From: Paraburkholderia lacunae | GTDB lineage: Bacteria; Pseudomonadota; Gammaproteobacteria; Burkholderiales; Burkholderiaceae | Direction: 5' to 3' | NCBI RefSeq assembly: GCF_003353175.1 | Contig: NZ_QHKS01000037.1 | Coordinates: 1-57,517, forward strand | DNA length: 57,517 bases | Shown: one piece after another, positions 38,378-46,179 of the stretch | Numbering within the stretch: the stretch's first letter is position 1 | Layout of the letters: each line of letters starts with the position of its first letter | Notes under the pieces: model-generated | Databases searched by the model: none | What the model saw: only the letters and a program-made list of their open reading frames with translations | What the model was told of the DNA's origin: nothing | Made by a program: the position numbers and the translations under genes

Positions 38378-38413
38378 GATTGCTTCTCCTCAAAAGGTGG
38401 CCGCTCGAGGCCG

Positions 38414-38956
38414 TCACTGCGGTGTAATGGTGCGACGGGCCACCATGGCCGCGCTCAGCCGGGCCAGTTGCTGCCGATCGAGGCACGCTTCGGCAAATGG
38501 AAAAATCTGGCTCTCCTCCAGGGCAATGTGACCGCGGTAAGCTCCGACAAAGTCAGCGACCCAGACGTGTTCGAGCAGCCTTGTTTTCCCTTCGGCGATA
38601 TCGGCGAGCGCGGTGCGCAAATATGCCCACGACGCCTCCAGGGATCGATGCTCGTCAAGCAGGGATGCGATCCGTTCACCCACCGGTGAGCATTGACGCT
38701 GACTGATCTCAATCAGCATCGGAAAGAGATCCCGTTCCTCGTCAGCGTGGTGATGCGGCGCGGCGATGTCGAAATAGCGCATGATGTTTCTGGCTGCCTG
38801 CTGCGCCTGCGTATCCGCGCCGTGCGAAGGCAGGTGTGCCGCGAGCTTTTCGAGCGTCGCGCATTGCGCCGCAATGCGCTCATGACACGCCTTCAGCATT
38901 TCAACGGGTTCGTCGAAAGAAGGCGTGGGTTTGATCAGGAGGCTGTCAGACTTCAT
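38414..38956 (-). CDS. Hemerythrin-domain protein
   Basis: This 180-residue protein has a hemerythrin-like helical bundle with ligands visible in KACHERIAAQCATLEKL, PHHHADEERDLFPML, LDEHRSLEASW and GHIALEESQIFPFAE. The di-iron centre of such proteins binds O2 or NO. It groups with nnrS (upstream) and DUF2249 (downstream) on one strand, pointing to NO or nitrite stress. Confidence 0.92.
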   Translation of the reverse strand: MKSDSLLIKPTPSFDEPVEMLKACHERIAAQCATLEKLAAHLPSHGADTQAQQAARNIMRYFDIAAPHHHADEERDLFPMLIEISQRQCSPVGERIASLLDEHRSLEASWAYLRTALADIAEGKTRLLEHVWVADFVGAYRGHIALEESQIFPFAEACLDRQQLARLSAAMVARRTITPQ

Positions 38957-38978
38957 TTCGTGCTCACATCGTTTCGCT

Positions 38979-40178
38979 TCAGCCCGCCTTGCCGTCGATT
39001 CGCGGACGTGTCAGCCAGGGCCAGTATTGACGTGCGTACAGTGCAAATGCCACACACCAGCACAGGCCGGCGGCATCGATCCACCCGGCACCCCGGTCAC
39101 CCGCGAGCAACGGGCCGAAAACGCGCAGGACAGCGGCGGCGATCACGAGGCAGTAACAGGCAATCTCAGTTGACCCGGCGACAAGTGTGCGGCCGGTATG
39201 TCCGAGCGCGGTCCGCGTGATCATGGCGATGATCGCGCCTCCGAGCACACCGACGGTGAGGGCGTGGAGCGCGATGGAATGCGGCACCAGTCCGACGGCG
39301 CTCAGCATCAGCATGCCGAAGCCGAGTGGAACCCAAGCGTAGGCGGCGTGAAGAATGGAGAGAATGGGCCGGCAGCCGACCTTCCACGAACGCCATCCCG
39401 CAAGCCGGATGCCATGGACCACCGCCGTCGCGCCTGCCGCGCTGCCGACAAGCCACGCGCTCGCGCCCAGCGCGTCGAGCGCAAAAGCCAGCAGCGGCAA
39501 CGGCACGGCCAGCGCTTCAATTGCGCGCCAGCGCCTGCAGACGTAGCCGGGTACAGCATTAGCCGTGAACATCGGCGTGACGCGACCCGCGATGATGGTG
39601 ACGAGCGTCACCAGCAGTCCAACGGCGGCGTCAGCAGAGCGCAATGCCAGATCGGCCCGTCCCTGCAATACCCAGGCGTGAAACAGGATGTTCATCAGGC
39701 CGAGCATGCCCAGCACGACGGGTACAAAGATATTGTGGCGGTTGCGTGCCGGGATGAGCACGCGTAGCAGGATGATCATCAGGACGGGCAGAAACGCCGA
39801 ATCCACGATCGCGGCCAGCGGCTCCGGGCCGAACCATACCGCGATGCGCCCCGCGAGCCACAGAAGCCATAACAGGGCCAACGGCGCGCCGGATGGTGTT
39901 TCGAGCGAGGTCCAGGCCCGCACCGCCGTCAGCAGAAAGCCAGCGACGACGGCTGCGGCAAACCCGAAGATCATCTCGTGCGTATGCCACAGGATGCCGT
40001 TGAATGACGTCATCCGGCCTGCCGGCACAAAACCATGCAGCGCGCCAAGCCAGACCAGCATGGCGAGCATCCCGAACAGCGCGCCACCGAGATAAAACGG
40101 CCGGAAGCCGAGCCTCAGGACGGGCAGATCCGATGCCGGAGTCACAAAAGAAGAGCGGTGCGGCAGATGCATTTTCAT
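38979..40178 (-). CDS. nnrS: NnrS-family membrane protein, copy 2
   Basis: This 399-residue homologue of the protein at 23404 shares LPVLRLGFRPFYLGGALFG, WHTHEMIFGFAAAVVAGF and HALTVGVLGGAIIAMITRTALGHTG. AGGAG precedes the ATG, which overlaps the nsrR stop as ATGA, so it is coupled to that regulator. The two copies diverge clearly and are unlikely to be a very recent duplication. Confidence 0.93.
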   Translation of the reverse strand: MKMHLPHRSSFVTPASDLPVLRLGFRPFYLGGALFGMLAMLVWLGALHGFVPAGRMTSFNGILWHTHEMIFGFAAAVVAGFLLTAVRAWTSLETPSGAPLALLWLLWLAGRIAVWFGPEPLAAIVDSAFLPVLMIILLRVLIPARNRHNIFVPVVLGMLGLMNILFHAWVLQGRADLALRSADAAVGLLVTLVTIIAGRVTPMFTANAVPGYVCRRWRAIEALAVPLPLLAFALDALGASAWLVGSAAGATAVVHGIRLAGWRSWKVGCRPILSILHAAYAWVPLGFGMLMLSAVGLVPHSIALHALTVGVLGGAIIAMITRTALGHTGRTLVAGSTEIACYCLVIAAAVLRVFGPLLAGDRGAGWIDAAGLCWCVAFALYARQYWPWLTRPRIDGKAG

Positions 40179-40693
40179 GACCGGACTCCTGCCCGGCGGC
40201 CCGTAGCGCCATGCGCGCGCGACACGGCCACCGGCACCAGTTCGCGACGGTCGGCCACGCCCAGGACCGATGCCGCCACGGTGGGCGCTGCAATGGCCTC
40301 CCGCAACGTCATCGTGTCAAGTTCATGGAGGAAGGCATCGACCGCCCGGTACAGCCTGCGCCTGAGGTTGCAGGCCGGAAAGATCGCGCAGTCGTGCGCG
40401 ACGCTCATGTCGTGGCAACGCACGACGGAAAAATCCTTCTCGGCGACACGCACGATTTCCCCCACCGAGATGTGCTCGGGCGCGCGCGCCAGACGGGCGC
40501 CACCGGACCGGCCGCGCGTCGTCTCGATGAGACCGACCTGACTGAGTTCGTGGATGATTTTTGTCAGGTGGTTGCGCGAGATCCGATAGGCCCCCGCGAT
40601 TTCGTCGATCGTCGCAACGTCACCATCCGGGTACTTCAGAGCGAGGTACATCATCACCCGAAGCGTGTAATCGGTGTAGACGGTGAGGTGCAT
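40175..40693 (-). CDS. nsrR: Rrf2-family regulator, NsrR-like
   Basis: This 172-residue protein starts MHLTVYTDYTLRVMMYLAL, typical of NsrR, with the winged helix YRISRNHLTKIIHELSQVGLIETTRGRSGG. Three cysteines (RCHDMSVAHDCAIFPACNL) would ligate an NO-sensitive Fe-S cluster. It is coupled to nnrS and preceded by a dyad of the ATGCAT-N5-ATACAT type, which supports NO-responsive autoregulation. The C-terminal tail of about 25 residues is longer than usual. Confidence 0.9.
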   Translation of the reverse strand: MHLTVYTDYTLRVMMYLALKYPDGDVATIDEIAGAYRISRNHLTKIIHELSQVGLIETTRGRSGGARLARAPEHISVGEIVRVAEKDFSVVRCHDMSVAHDCAIFPACNLRRRLYRAVDAFLHELDTMTLREAIAAPTVAASVLGVADRRELVPVAVSRAHGATGRRAGVRS

Positions 40694-40756
40694 GATGACT
40701 CCTTCCTTGAAGCGGCCCGCTAGCGCGAGGCCAGTCAACTTCGATTCGCGCTTAAC

Positions 40757-40773
40757 ATGCATTAACAATACAT
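40757..40773. promoter_or_regulatory. NsrR-like dyad upstream of nsrR
   Basis: ATGCAT-TAACA-ATACAT lies about 65-80 bases ahead of the nsrR start. The RTGCAT-N5-ATRCAT geometry fits reported NsrR sites and is repeated at 40962-40978. Confidence 0.5.
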
Positions 40774-40920
40774 CATTAAAACCGGATTCACAATGACGCC
40801 GGGCCGTTGATGTCATTGACCATCGAGCGATCCGCCCTGACCTCTGGATGACCTCGCGCGCCCGCACCATCGCTGTCCCTCGGTGGCCGGCCATTTGAAG
40901 CCTTGTCATCGTGCGACCAA

Positions 40921-40934
40921 TTGACCCAGATCAG
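40921..40934. promoter_or_regulatory. FNR-like box upstream of DUF2249 copy 2
   Basis: TTGAC-CCAG-ATCAG matches 8 of 10 consensus positions and lies 28 bases from an NsrR-like dyad, suggesting joint oxygen and NO control. Confidence 0.4.
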
Positions 40935-40961
40935 ATTCGGGTGTGGGCCCTGTGCTAAAAC

Positions 40962-40978
40962 GTGCATAGGAAATGCAT
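40962..40978. promoter_or_regulatory. NsrR-like dyad upstream of DUF2249 copy 2
   Basis: GTGCAT-AGGAA-ATGCAT has near-perfect arms with the same five-base spacer as the site in front of nsrR. Confidence 0.5.
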
Positions 40979-41303
40979 TTTATCCACCCGGCAAGCGCGG
41001 CGCCGGGCATCCACCTCTTCTTGGTGGCCTCGAAAGGAGCGCGTCATGCGACTGACGACCCGGCGTGCATCTCAATGCCTCAACTCACGCCTCCACCTGT
41101 GGTGGCGTCCTGCGCTGTTCCGGCTTTTCTTGAGCGTTCGCTTGATGGCGCCCCCGGTCGCGGGCCATTCGCGCGTAGCAATGCCATCCTGCGTGGTCGC
41201 CCGCCATGATGAGCGAGGCCGCTCGCGAGCTGCTCCACTGGCCCGAACATTGACGCTCTTCGTTCATTTTATTGTGGCTGTAGTTTCCTTCTGGAGTACG
41301 AAC

Positions 41304-41567
41304 ATGTCTACCATTGCCATCCCTGCCTCCGTGATTGTCGTCGACGTCGGTACTGTTGATCCGCGTGAGCGCCATTCCATGGTTTTCGACACGTTTGCGG
41401 GACTGGCCCCCGGCCAGGCGCTCGAGCTCGTGTCGGACCACAATCCCGAACCGTTACTCGAAGAGTTCGTCGCCGAACTGCCGGACGGGTTCTGGTGGCG
41501 GGGTGAAAAGGGTCCCCACGACCTCTGGCGCGTGTTGATTGTCAAACCAGAGACGGCGCTCGATTGA
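41304..41567 (+). CDS. DUF2249-domain protein, copy 2
   Basis: This 87-residue protein contains VDPRERHSMVFDTFAGLAPGQALELVSDHNPEPLLEEF, the DUF2249 core. CTGGAG precedes the ATG. The last codons overlap or abut the start of the membrane protein downstream. Its promoter region carries FNR- and NsrR-like sites, so NO or anaerobic induction is likely. Confidence 0.88.
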   Translation: MSTIAIPASVIVVDVGTVDPRERHSMVFDTFAGLAPGQALELVSDHNPEPLLEEFVAELPDGFWWRGEKGPHDLWRVLIVKPETALD

Positions 41568-41572
41568 CGGCA

Positions 41573-42688
41573 ATGACCATGCGTACCACAGCCCTGTTGC
41601 GATTTGCACCGGCCGCCACAGGTATCGCCGCTGTCCCGCTGCTCGGCTGCGCCGTGCTGACCGGTTTGGCACGCCTTGGCGTGATGGTGCCGACGTTCGC
41701 ACTGACACGCGCAGACTGGCACGGCGTGCTGATGATTCCGGTGTTTTTCGGCATCGTGATCAGCCTGGAGCGGGCGGTGGCGATGCAACGGGTGGCGCCT
41801 TATCTCGCACCGACGGGCACGGTGGTTGCCGGAGCCGCGCTGCTGGTCGGTGCGCCAGCGCCGGTCGTGCAGGCGTTGCTTGTGATCGCTGCTGGTATCC
41901 TGCTGGCTGTCAGCATCAAGCTGGCCTGGCATCAACCCACGTTGTTTCTGGTCGTCCTGGCCGGCGCTGCAGTCTGCTGGGCGGTCGGCAATGGCGTGTG
42001 GCTGATCGTCGGTGACATATCGGCCGCGGTACCGTGGTGGCTGTCGTTCCTGATGCTCACTATTGCAGGCGAACGCCTCGAACTGACGCGTCTGCTACCC
42101 GAATCAAGATGGGGACCCCGACAGTTCGTGATCATCGTCGTGGTCATCCTTGTCAGTGCAACCGGTGCACTGTGGTGGCCCGACGGCTCCCTGCGTGTGT
42201 TCGCCGGCGGACTGCTGGCGCTGGCCGTGTGGCTCGCACGCCATGACGTCGCCCGCCATACGGTGCGACAGACAGGATTGGTGCGTTTCATCGCCGTGTG
42301 TCTTTTGTCGGGCTATGGCTGGCTGGCCATTGGCGCGCTGCTGGGTCTCAGCGGTGCCTTCGCGCCCGGGCATGCATGGCGGGATGCTGCGCTGCACGCG
42401 ATCACGCTGGGCTTTGTGCTTTCGATGCTCCTTGGCCACGCGCCACTCATCCTGCCGGCGGTGCTGCGTGTGCGCCTGGCGTACCACCCGAGCTTCTATG
42501 TACCCCTTGCAGTGCTGCATGCAGCGCTTCTGGTGCGAGTGGCTGGTGGCTTGAGCGGAGCATTCTGGCTGCGCCAGGCAGGCGGACTCGCAAGCGCGGC
42601 GGCGCTAGTGCTCTTCGCGCTCACCTTACTGACCGGCGCATACCGAACCTGGCGACGAACTGCTTCCGGCGGCATGTCGAGTCAGTAG
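41573..42688 (+). CDS. Multi-pass membrane protein, NnrS-like
   Basis: This protein of about 371 residues is almost wholly hydrophobic with 11-12 helices. HGVLMIPVFFGIVISLERAVAMQ and HAITLGFVLSMLLGHAPLILPAVL recall the His-bearing helices of NnrS (HALTVG...), so a distant relationship is plausible. The start is uncertain: TTG at 41564 overlaps the upstream stop, and ATGs follow at 41573 and 41579. It belongs with the DUF2249 gene. Confidence 0.75.
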   Translation: MTMRTTALLRFAPAATGIAAVPLLGCAVLTGLARLGVMVPTFALTRADWHGVLMIPVFFGIVISLERAVAMQRVAPYLAPTGTVVAGAALLVGAPAPVVQALLVIAAGILLAVSIKLAWHQPTLFLVVLAGAAVCWAVGNGVWLIVGDISAAVPWWLSFLMLTIAGERLELTRLLPESRWGPRQFVIIVVVILVSATGALWWPDGSLRVFAGGLLALAVWLARHDVARHTVRQTGLVRFIAVCLLSGYGWLAIGALLGLSGAFAPGHAWRDAALHAITLGFVLSMLLGHAPLILPAVLRVRLAYHPSFYVPLAVLHAALLVRVAGGLSGAFWLRQAGGLASAAALVLFALTLLTGAYRTWRRTASGGMSSQ

Positions 42689-42768
42689 GGTTATGCCGTC
42701 GCTGCCGCCCGCCGCCAGAGGTGCCTTCGCCACGCACGGATGTAGGGGATTTCGATCAGAGCTGCTGT

Positions 42769-43338
42769 TCACTTCTGGTCCTGCCTGGACGCCTGCGCTA
42801 CACGATCGATCTGCCTACGTAGCATCTCGAAGCGCTCCAGTATGTCGTCGCCAAATAGCGGATCGGAGCCGCCCGGCACCGCCGCAGCTACCGCAGCCCA
42901 GTCCTCTCCCGTCAACACCTGCGCCGCACGAGGCATTACAACGCGCTCCTCGGTGGCAAGATGGTGACGATAATACACAAGGTACGTCGCGGTGGCCGCC
43001 TCAAGATGCGACCGGGGGGCCAAAACATCTTCTGAAATTTCCTTAAGGCAATTCAGAAGCTCCTCGCCTGCTGTCGCGATAACGCAGTGCTCCTGGAGAA
43101 GCCGGTTCACAAGCAATTGAACACCGGGATCCCGTTCAGCAAGCCGCGCGTACGCAACATCCTCCGGAGGATGGTGAACGCGATCGGCAAAATTCCGCAT
43201 GTAGTAGAGGATATCGGACATAAGCGCGTAGTCCGGGCGCTCTCCCTGGTGGAATTCGGCGACCTGTTCTTCCAGGAGATCGAGGAGTCGCGCGAAATTG
43301 ACGTGCTCGGCATGCCATAAGGTGGGTGAATCTGCCAT
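42769..43338 (-). CDS. Hemerythrin-domain protein
   Basis: This 189-residue protein starts MADSPTLWHAEHVNFARLLDLL after GGAGCGG. Di-iron ligands are visible in WHAEH, VHHPPEDVAY, LQEHCVIATAGEELL and YRHHLATEERVVMPRA. It is a cytosolic O2/NO-binding type like that at 38414. An FNR-like box at 43552-43565 lies about 215 bases upstream. The tail after residue 150 is variable. Confidence 0.9.
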   Translation of the reverse strand: MADSPTLWHAEHVNFARLLDLLEEQVAEFHQGERPDYALMSDILYYMRNFADRVHHPPEDVAYARLAERDPGVQLLVNRLLQEHCVIATAGEELLNCLKEISEDVLAPRSHLEAATATYLVYYRHHLATEERVVMPRAAQVLTGEDWAAVAAAVPGGSDPLFGDDILERFEMLRRQIDRVAQASRQDQK

Positions 43339-43551
43339 TATCCGCTCCGGTGAATTTGAATCATGGACAACAAAGCGTTTGCTCGTCATTTTTGGTACGC
43401 CATGGCATCGAGCGGCCAACGCGGAATGCGCAATCCGGTAATTCGGCGCATCAACGTCGAATTGATCCGCCTGGCCGCGCGGTACAAGCGAGACTCGCAT
43501 GACATCGCCGAGCCGTCATCCCTCAGATAAGCGGTTCTGACCGAATCAGTA

Positions 43552-43565
43552 TTGACCTGGATCAA
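43552..43565. promoter_or_regulatory. FNR-type box upstream of the hemerythrin gene
   Basis: TTGAC-CTGG-ATCAA matches 9 of 10 positions of the FNR consensus, in the intergenic region upstream of the hemerythrin at 42769-43338. Confidence 0.6.
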
Positions 43566-43689
43566 TCGTAAGGTAGCGGTAGATTCTGCACACTCCCTTT
43601 AGCCGGGCGAGATAAGCTATCTGAGAGGTGTATTCCGCGATTCTGACCCGATGTCAGGGGGCATAACCATGAGCCGCCCGTCCCCTTCC

Positions 43690-44325
43690 TGCCACCCATG
43701 CCAGTCCAGTCTGGCGGTGGATCAAGTGGGGTGTGCTCGTCGCGATTCTGGCGGCCATCGCCATCGTGGTGCGCATCGTCCAGATCGAAATCGACACCTC
43801 GAGACTGCAGGTGCACTACCTCTCCGAGCTTACGCGCGACATCGGCTTCGCGGTTGAATCCGGGCCGAGCCACAGCATCCGTTTTCCCACGACAAATGGC
43901 CCCTACGACGTGCGGCTCGGCTACGCGCAGCTGGCGGCGTTCATCGACCGGCTCGAAAAGCGCGGCTTCACCATCGGCGCGCATGATCTCGCTCGCCGAC
44001 GAGAGCCCCTTTCTTCCGTACGAGGAAAAGGACCAGGGCGGCATCGTGCTGCGCGACACGAACGGCGTGCTGCTGATCCACACGTGGTATCCGCAGCGCG
44101 TCTACGAGAACTTCGACGCCACGCCGCCCGAGAAGCTGCGCCAGATCGCGCCGGCCTCGGTGCGCGCCTACCTCGACGGCCCGCAGACGATGCCCGCGCG
44201 CCAGCAGATCCTCGTGCACTACCTGAATTTCGTGCCGCTCTCGGCGAAGGCGGGCGTGGGCGAGGTCAACGGCATCGGCGACTGCCTCGCGGCTTGGTAC
44301 GGGCGCGACTTCCGCCACGTCATCC
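43690..44325 (+). pseudogene. Peptidoglycan glycosyltransferase (PBP1-like) remnant
   Basis: One frame encodes a membrane anchor and domain start (AILAAIAIVVRIVQIEID, then GPYDVRLGYAQLAAFIDRLEKRGF). Near 43980 it shifts to another frame with MISLADESPFLPYEEKDQGG, RDTNGVLLIHTWYPQRVYENFDATPP and then QTMPARQQILVHYLNFVPLSAKAGVGEVNGIGD. Between NFDATPP and EKLRQIA the catalytic segment with the glycosyltransferase Glu (ENRxL) is missing, and the gene ends abruptly after WYGRDF. It is a deleted, frameshifted relic with higher GC than its neighbours. Confidence 0.75.
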
Positions 44326-44352
44326 TTATCGCGACACTACCTACTGGAGTCC

Positions 44353-44497
44353 ATGATAAATGACAGGCGGATGGTCGAGATCTTCCGGTATGACCCGCGC
44401 AAAGATGCCAGACCTTACATGCAGTCGTTCGAGCTCGAGCTCGATCCGCGCGACCGGATGCCGCCGGACGTTCTTGCCAGAATGAAATCAGCCCTCG
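44353..44497 (+). pseudogene. Third sdhB copy, N-terminal fragment
   Basis: MVEIFRYDPRKDARPYMQSFELE and DRMPPDVLARMKSA match the first 45 residues of SdhB (compare YRYDPDKDVTPHSQVF at 18922). The sequence then loses similarity and runs into the 3' end of cysM on the other strand. It begins right where the glycosyltransferase relic ends, so both sides are recombination debris. Confidence 0.75.
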
Positions 44498-44506
44498 CGA
44501 TGTGTT

Positions 44507-45409
44507 TCACGCTGGAAACGCGCCGGTCGACAGGTAACGATCGCCCCGATCACAAACCACGAACACGATCGTTGCATTCTTGACCTCCCGAGCGATGCGC
44601 ATGGCCACGGCGCAAGCGCCACCCGCCGAAATCCCGCAAAAAATCCCCTCGATCGCGGCAAGACGACGTGCGGCCGCCTCAGCTGTCGCCTGACTTACCG
44701 ACTCGGTCCGATCGATCCGCGTGGGTTCGAAGAATGCCGGCAGATATCCGTCAGACCATTTGCGTATGCCCGTAATTCGCGAGCCGTCTTCAGGTTGCAC
44801 CCCAACGATCTGAATGGCGGAATTCTGTTCCTTCAGAAACCGGCTTACGCCCATGATGGTTCCGGTTGTTCCCATGGCCGACACGAAATGCGTGATGCGC
44901 CCCTGCGTTTCACGCCAGATCTCAGGGCCTGTGCCTTCGTAATGTGCAAGTGGGTTGTCGGGATTCGAGAACTGATCGAGGACGACGCCTCGGCCTTCCC
45001 GTTCCATCTGGGCAGCGATGTCCCGTGCGCACTCCATGCCGCCCCTGGCCGGCGTCAGGATTATTTCGGCGCCATACGCTGCCATACTGCGACTCCGTTC
45101 CTCGGAGACATCCTCCGGCATGAGCAGCACCATCCGGTATCCGCGCAGCGCGGCCACCATGGCGAGGGCGATGCCGGTGTTGCCACTGGTCGCTTCGATC
45201 AGCACGTCGCCGGGCCGTATGCGTCCGCGACGTTCGGCCCCCCTGACCATCGACAGTGCCGCCCGATCCTTGACCGAACCCGCGGGGTTGTTACCCTCGA
45301 GTTTGCCGAGGATGACGTTGTTGCGTGCCCGGATCGTTTCATCTGGAAGGCGAACGAGTTCGATGAGCGAGGTGTCGCCAATGGCGGCTTCAATAGTTTT
45401 GTAGGTCAT
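44507..45409 (-). CDS. cysM: Cysteine synthase B (O-acetylserine sulfhydrylase)
   Basis: This 300-residue PLP enzyme makes cysteine from O-acetylserine and sulfide or thiosulfate. The PLP-lysine motif KLEGNNPAGSVKDRAA, the substrate loop EATSGNTGIALAMVAA, the GTTGTIMGVSRFL phosphate loop and the C-terminal FCGISAGGA and CDRGDRYLSTGAFPA are all present. It is intact. It may be a stress-linked extra copy, since it sits beside a universal stress gene. Confidence 0.96.
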   Translation of the reverse strand: MTYKTIEAAIGDTSLIELVRLPDETIRARNNVILGKLEGNNPAGSVKDRAALSMVRGAERRGRIRPGDVLIEATSGNTGIALAMVAALRGYRMVLLMPEDVSEERSRSMAAYGAEIILTPARGGMECARDIAAQMEREGRGVVLDQFSNPDNPLAHYEGTGPEIWRETQGRITHFVSAMGTTGTIMGVSRFLKEQNSAIQIVGVQPEDGSRITGIRKWSDGYLPAFFEPTRIDRTESVSQATAEAAARRLAAIEGIFCGISAGGACAVAMRIAREVKNATIVFVVCDRGDRYLSTGAFPA

Positions 45410-45480
45410 GTTTCAAGGTATTGGCGTGGTGTGAAAACCACGGCTGCCGGATCGTTTGGCGAAGCGCTTTTCCCGATGTT

Positions 45481-45972
45481 TTATGCGCGCGCGGTGACTG
45501 TCTCTAGCTGCTCGTGAGCATCCGCGTCCTCCGCGTCCTCCGGGTCCATCGCGACCAGTACTGCGCAGGAAACCCTGTCCAGCAGCAATCTGTCGTTCTT
45601 GCCGCTCCACCATCGCCGCACGGGGCCGGTTCGGCGATGTCCCACGACAACCAGATCGGCTTTCAACTCGCGGGCAAAAAACGGTATATGGTCCAGAGGG
45701 TCGCCAATCGCGAAATGGGGTGTAGCGATGACGCCACGCGCAGCGAGTTTCTCGATTCCATCGCGGAGTATCTCCCTCGCGGATTGCTCCAGCGCGGCAA
45801 GTGGCACGGCAGAGGCGACGTCGGCGCCCTGCGACCATGGCGGGATATTCAGAACGGCAAGCAGGTGCGTTTCCGCCTTGATCTGTTCCGCTAGCGAGGC
45901 GCCATGGCGCAACGCCCGCCGCCCTTCACGGGTTGCGTCATAACACAGCAGGATGCGCCCGAATGCAGACAT
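45481..45972 (-). CDS. Universal stress protein, copy 1
   Basis: This 163-residue UspA-fold protein starts GRILLCYDATREGRRAL and ends with ADLVVVGHRRTGPVRRWWSGKNDRLLLDRVSC. The usual G2xG9xG(S/T) ATP motif is altered at its end (GKN), a feature shared with the second copy at 54829 (RWWSGENHALLLDRVSC). The two clearly belong to one subfamily. It is divergent from the nitronate gene, with palindrome site C between them. Confidence 0.93.
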   Translation of the reverse strand: MSAFGRILLCYDATREGRRALRHGASLAEQIKAETHLLAVLNIPPWSQGADVASAVPLAALEQSAREILRDGIEKLAARGVIATPHFAIGDPLDHIPFFARELKADLVVVGHRRTGPVRRWWSGKNDRLLLDRVSCAVLVAMDPEDAEDADAHEQLETVTARA

Positions 45973-46102
45973 GTCTTCATTCGCTCCGATTCAAGAAACC
46001 CCGCTATCCAGCAGCCGGGCGGTGGATGCAAAACTTTCGCATGGCCACCGCTTACGAGCGCGGAAAACAACGAGAAAAACTACGTCACGTCTGAATTATT
46101 AT

Positions 46103-46119
46103 ATATCATCTTGTGATGT
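46103..46119. promoter_or_regulatory. Palindrome ATATCAT-N3-GTGATGT, site C
   Basis: It matches 12 of 14 arm positions around CTT; the symmetry extends outwards (ATATATCAT / GTGATGTAT). It lies between the divergent universal stress and nitronate monooxygenase genes and could control both. Confidence 0.55.
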
Positions 46120-46179
46120 ATATGCGCTTTACGCCGGCAACCTGAATGGCAGCTCCATCCCAATCAAGGAGGTAATCCA

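Larger units (their letters stand above)
40694..41303. other. Divergent control region between nsrR and the second DUF2249 gene
   Basis: These 610 bases hold two NsrR-like dyads and one FNR-like box. A plus-strand frame runs through 41047-41303 but its content resembles no known protein and it is probably not a gene. Confidence 0.5.

Noticed and set aside
40962..41303. N-terminal extension of the second DUF2249 gene
   Set aside because: The extension resembles nothing, and a good ribosome site directly precedes the ATG at 41304 where the domain begins.
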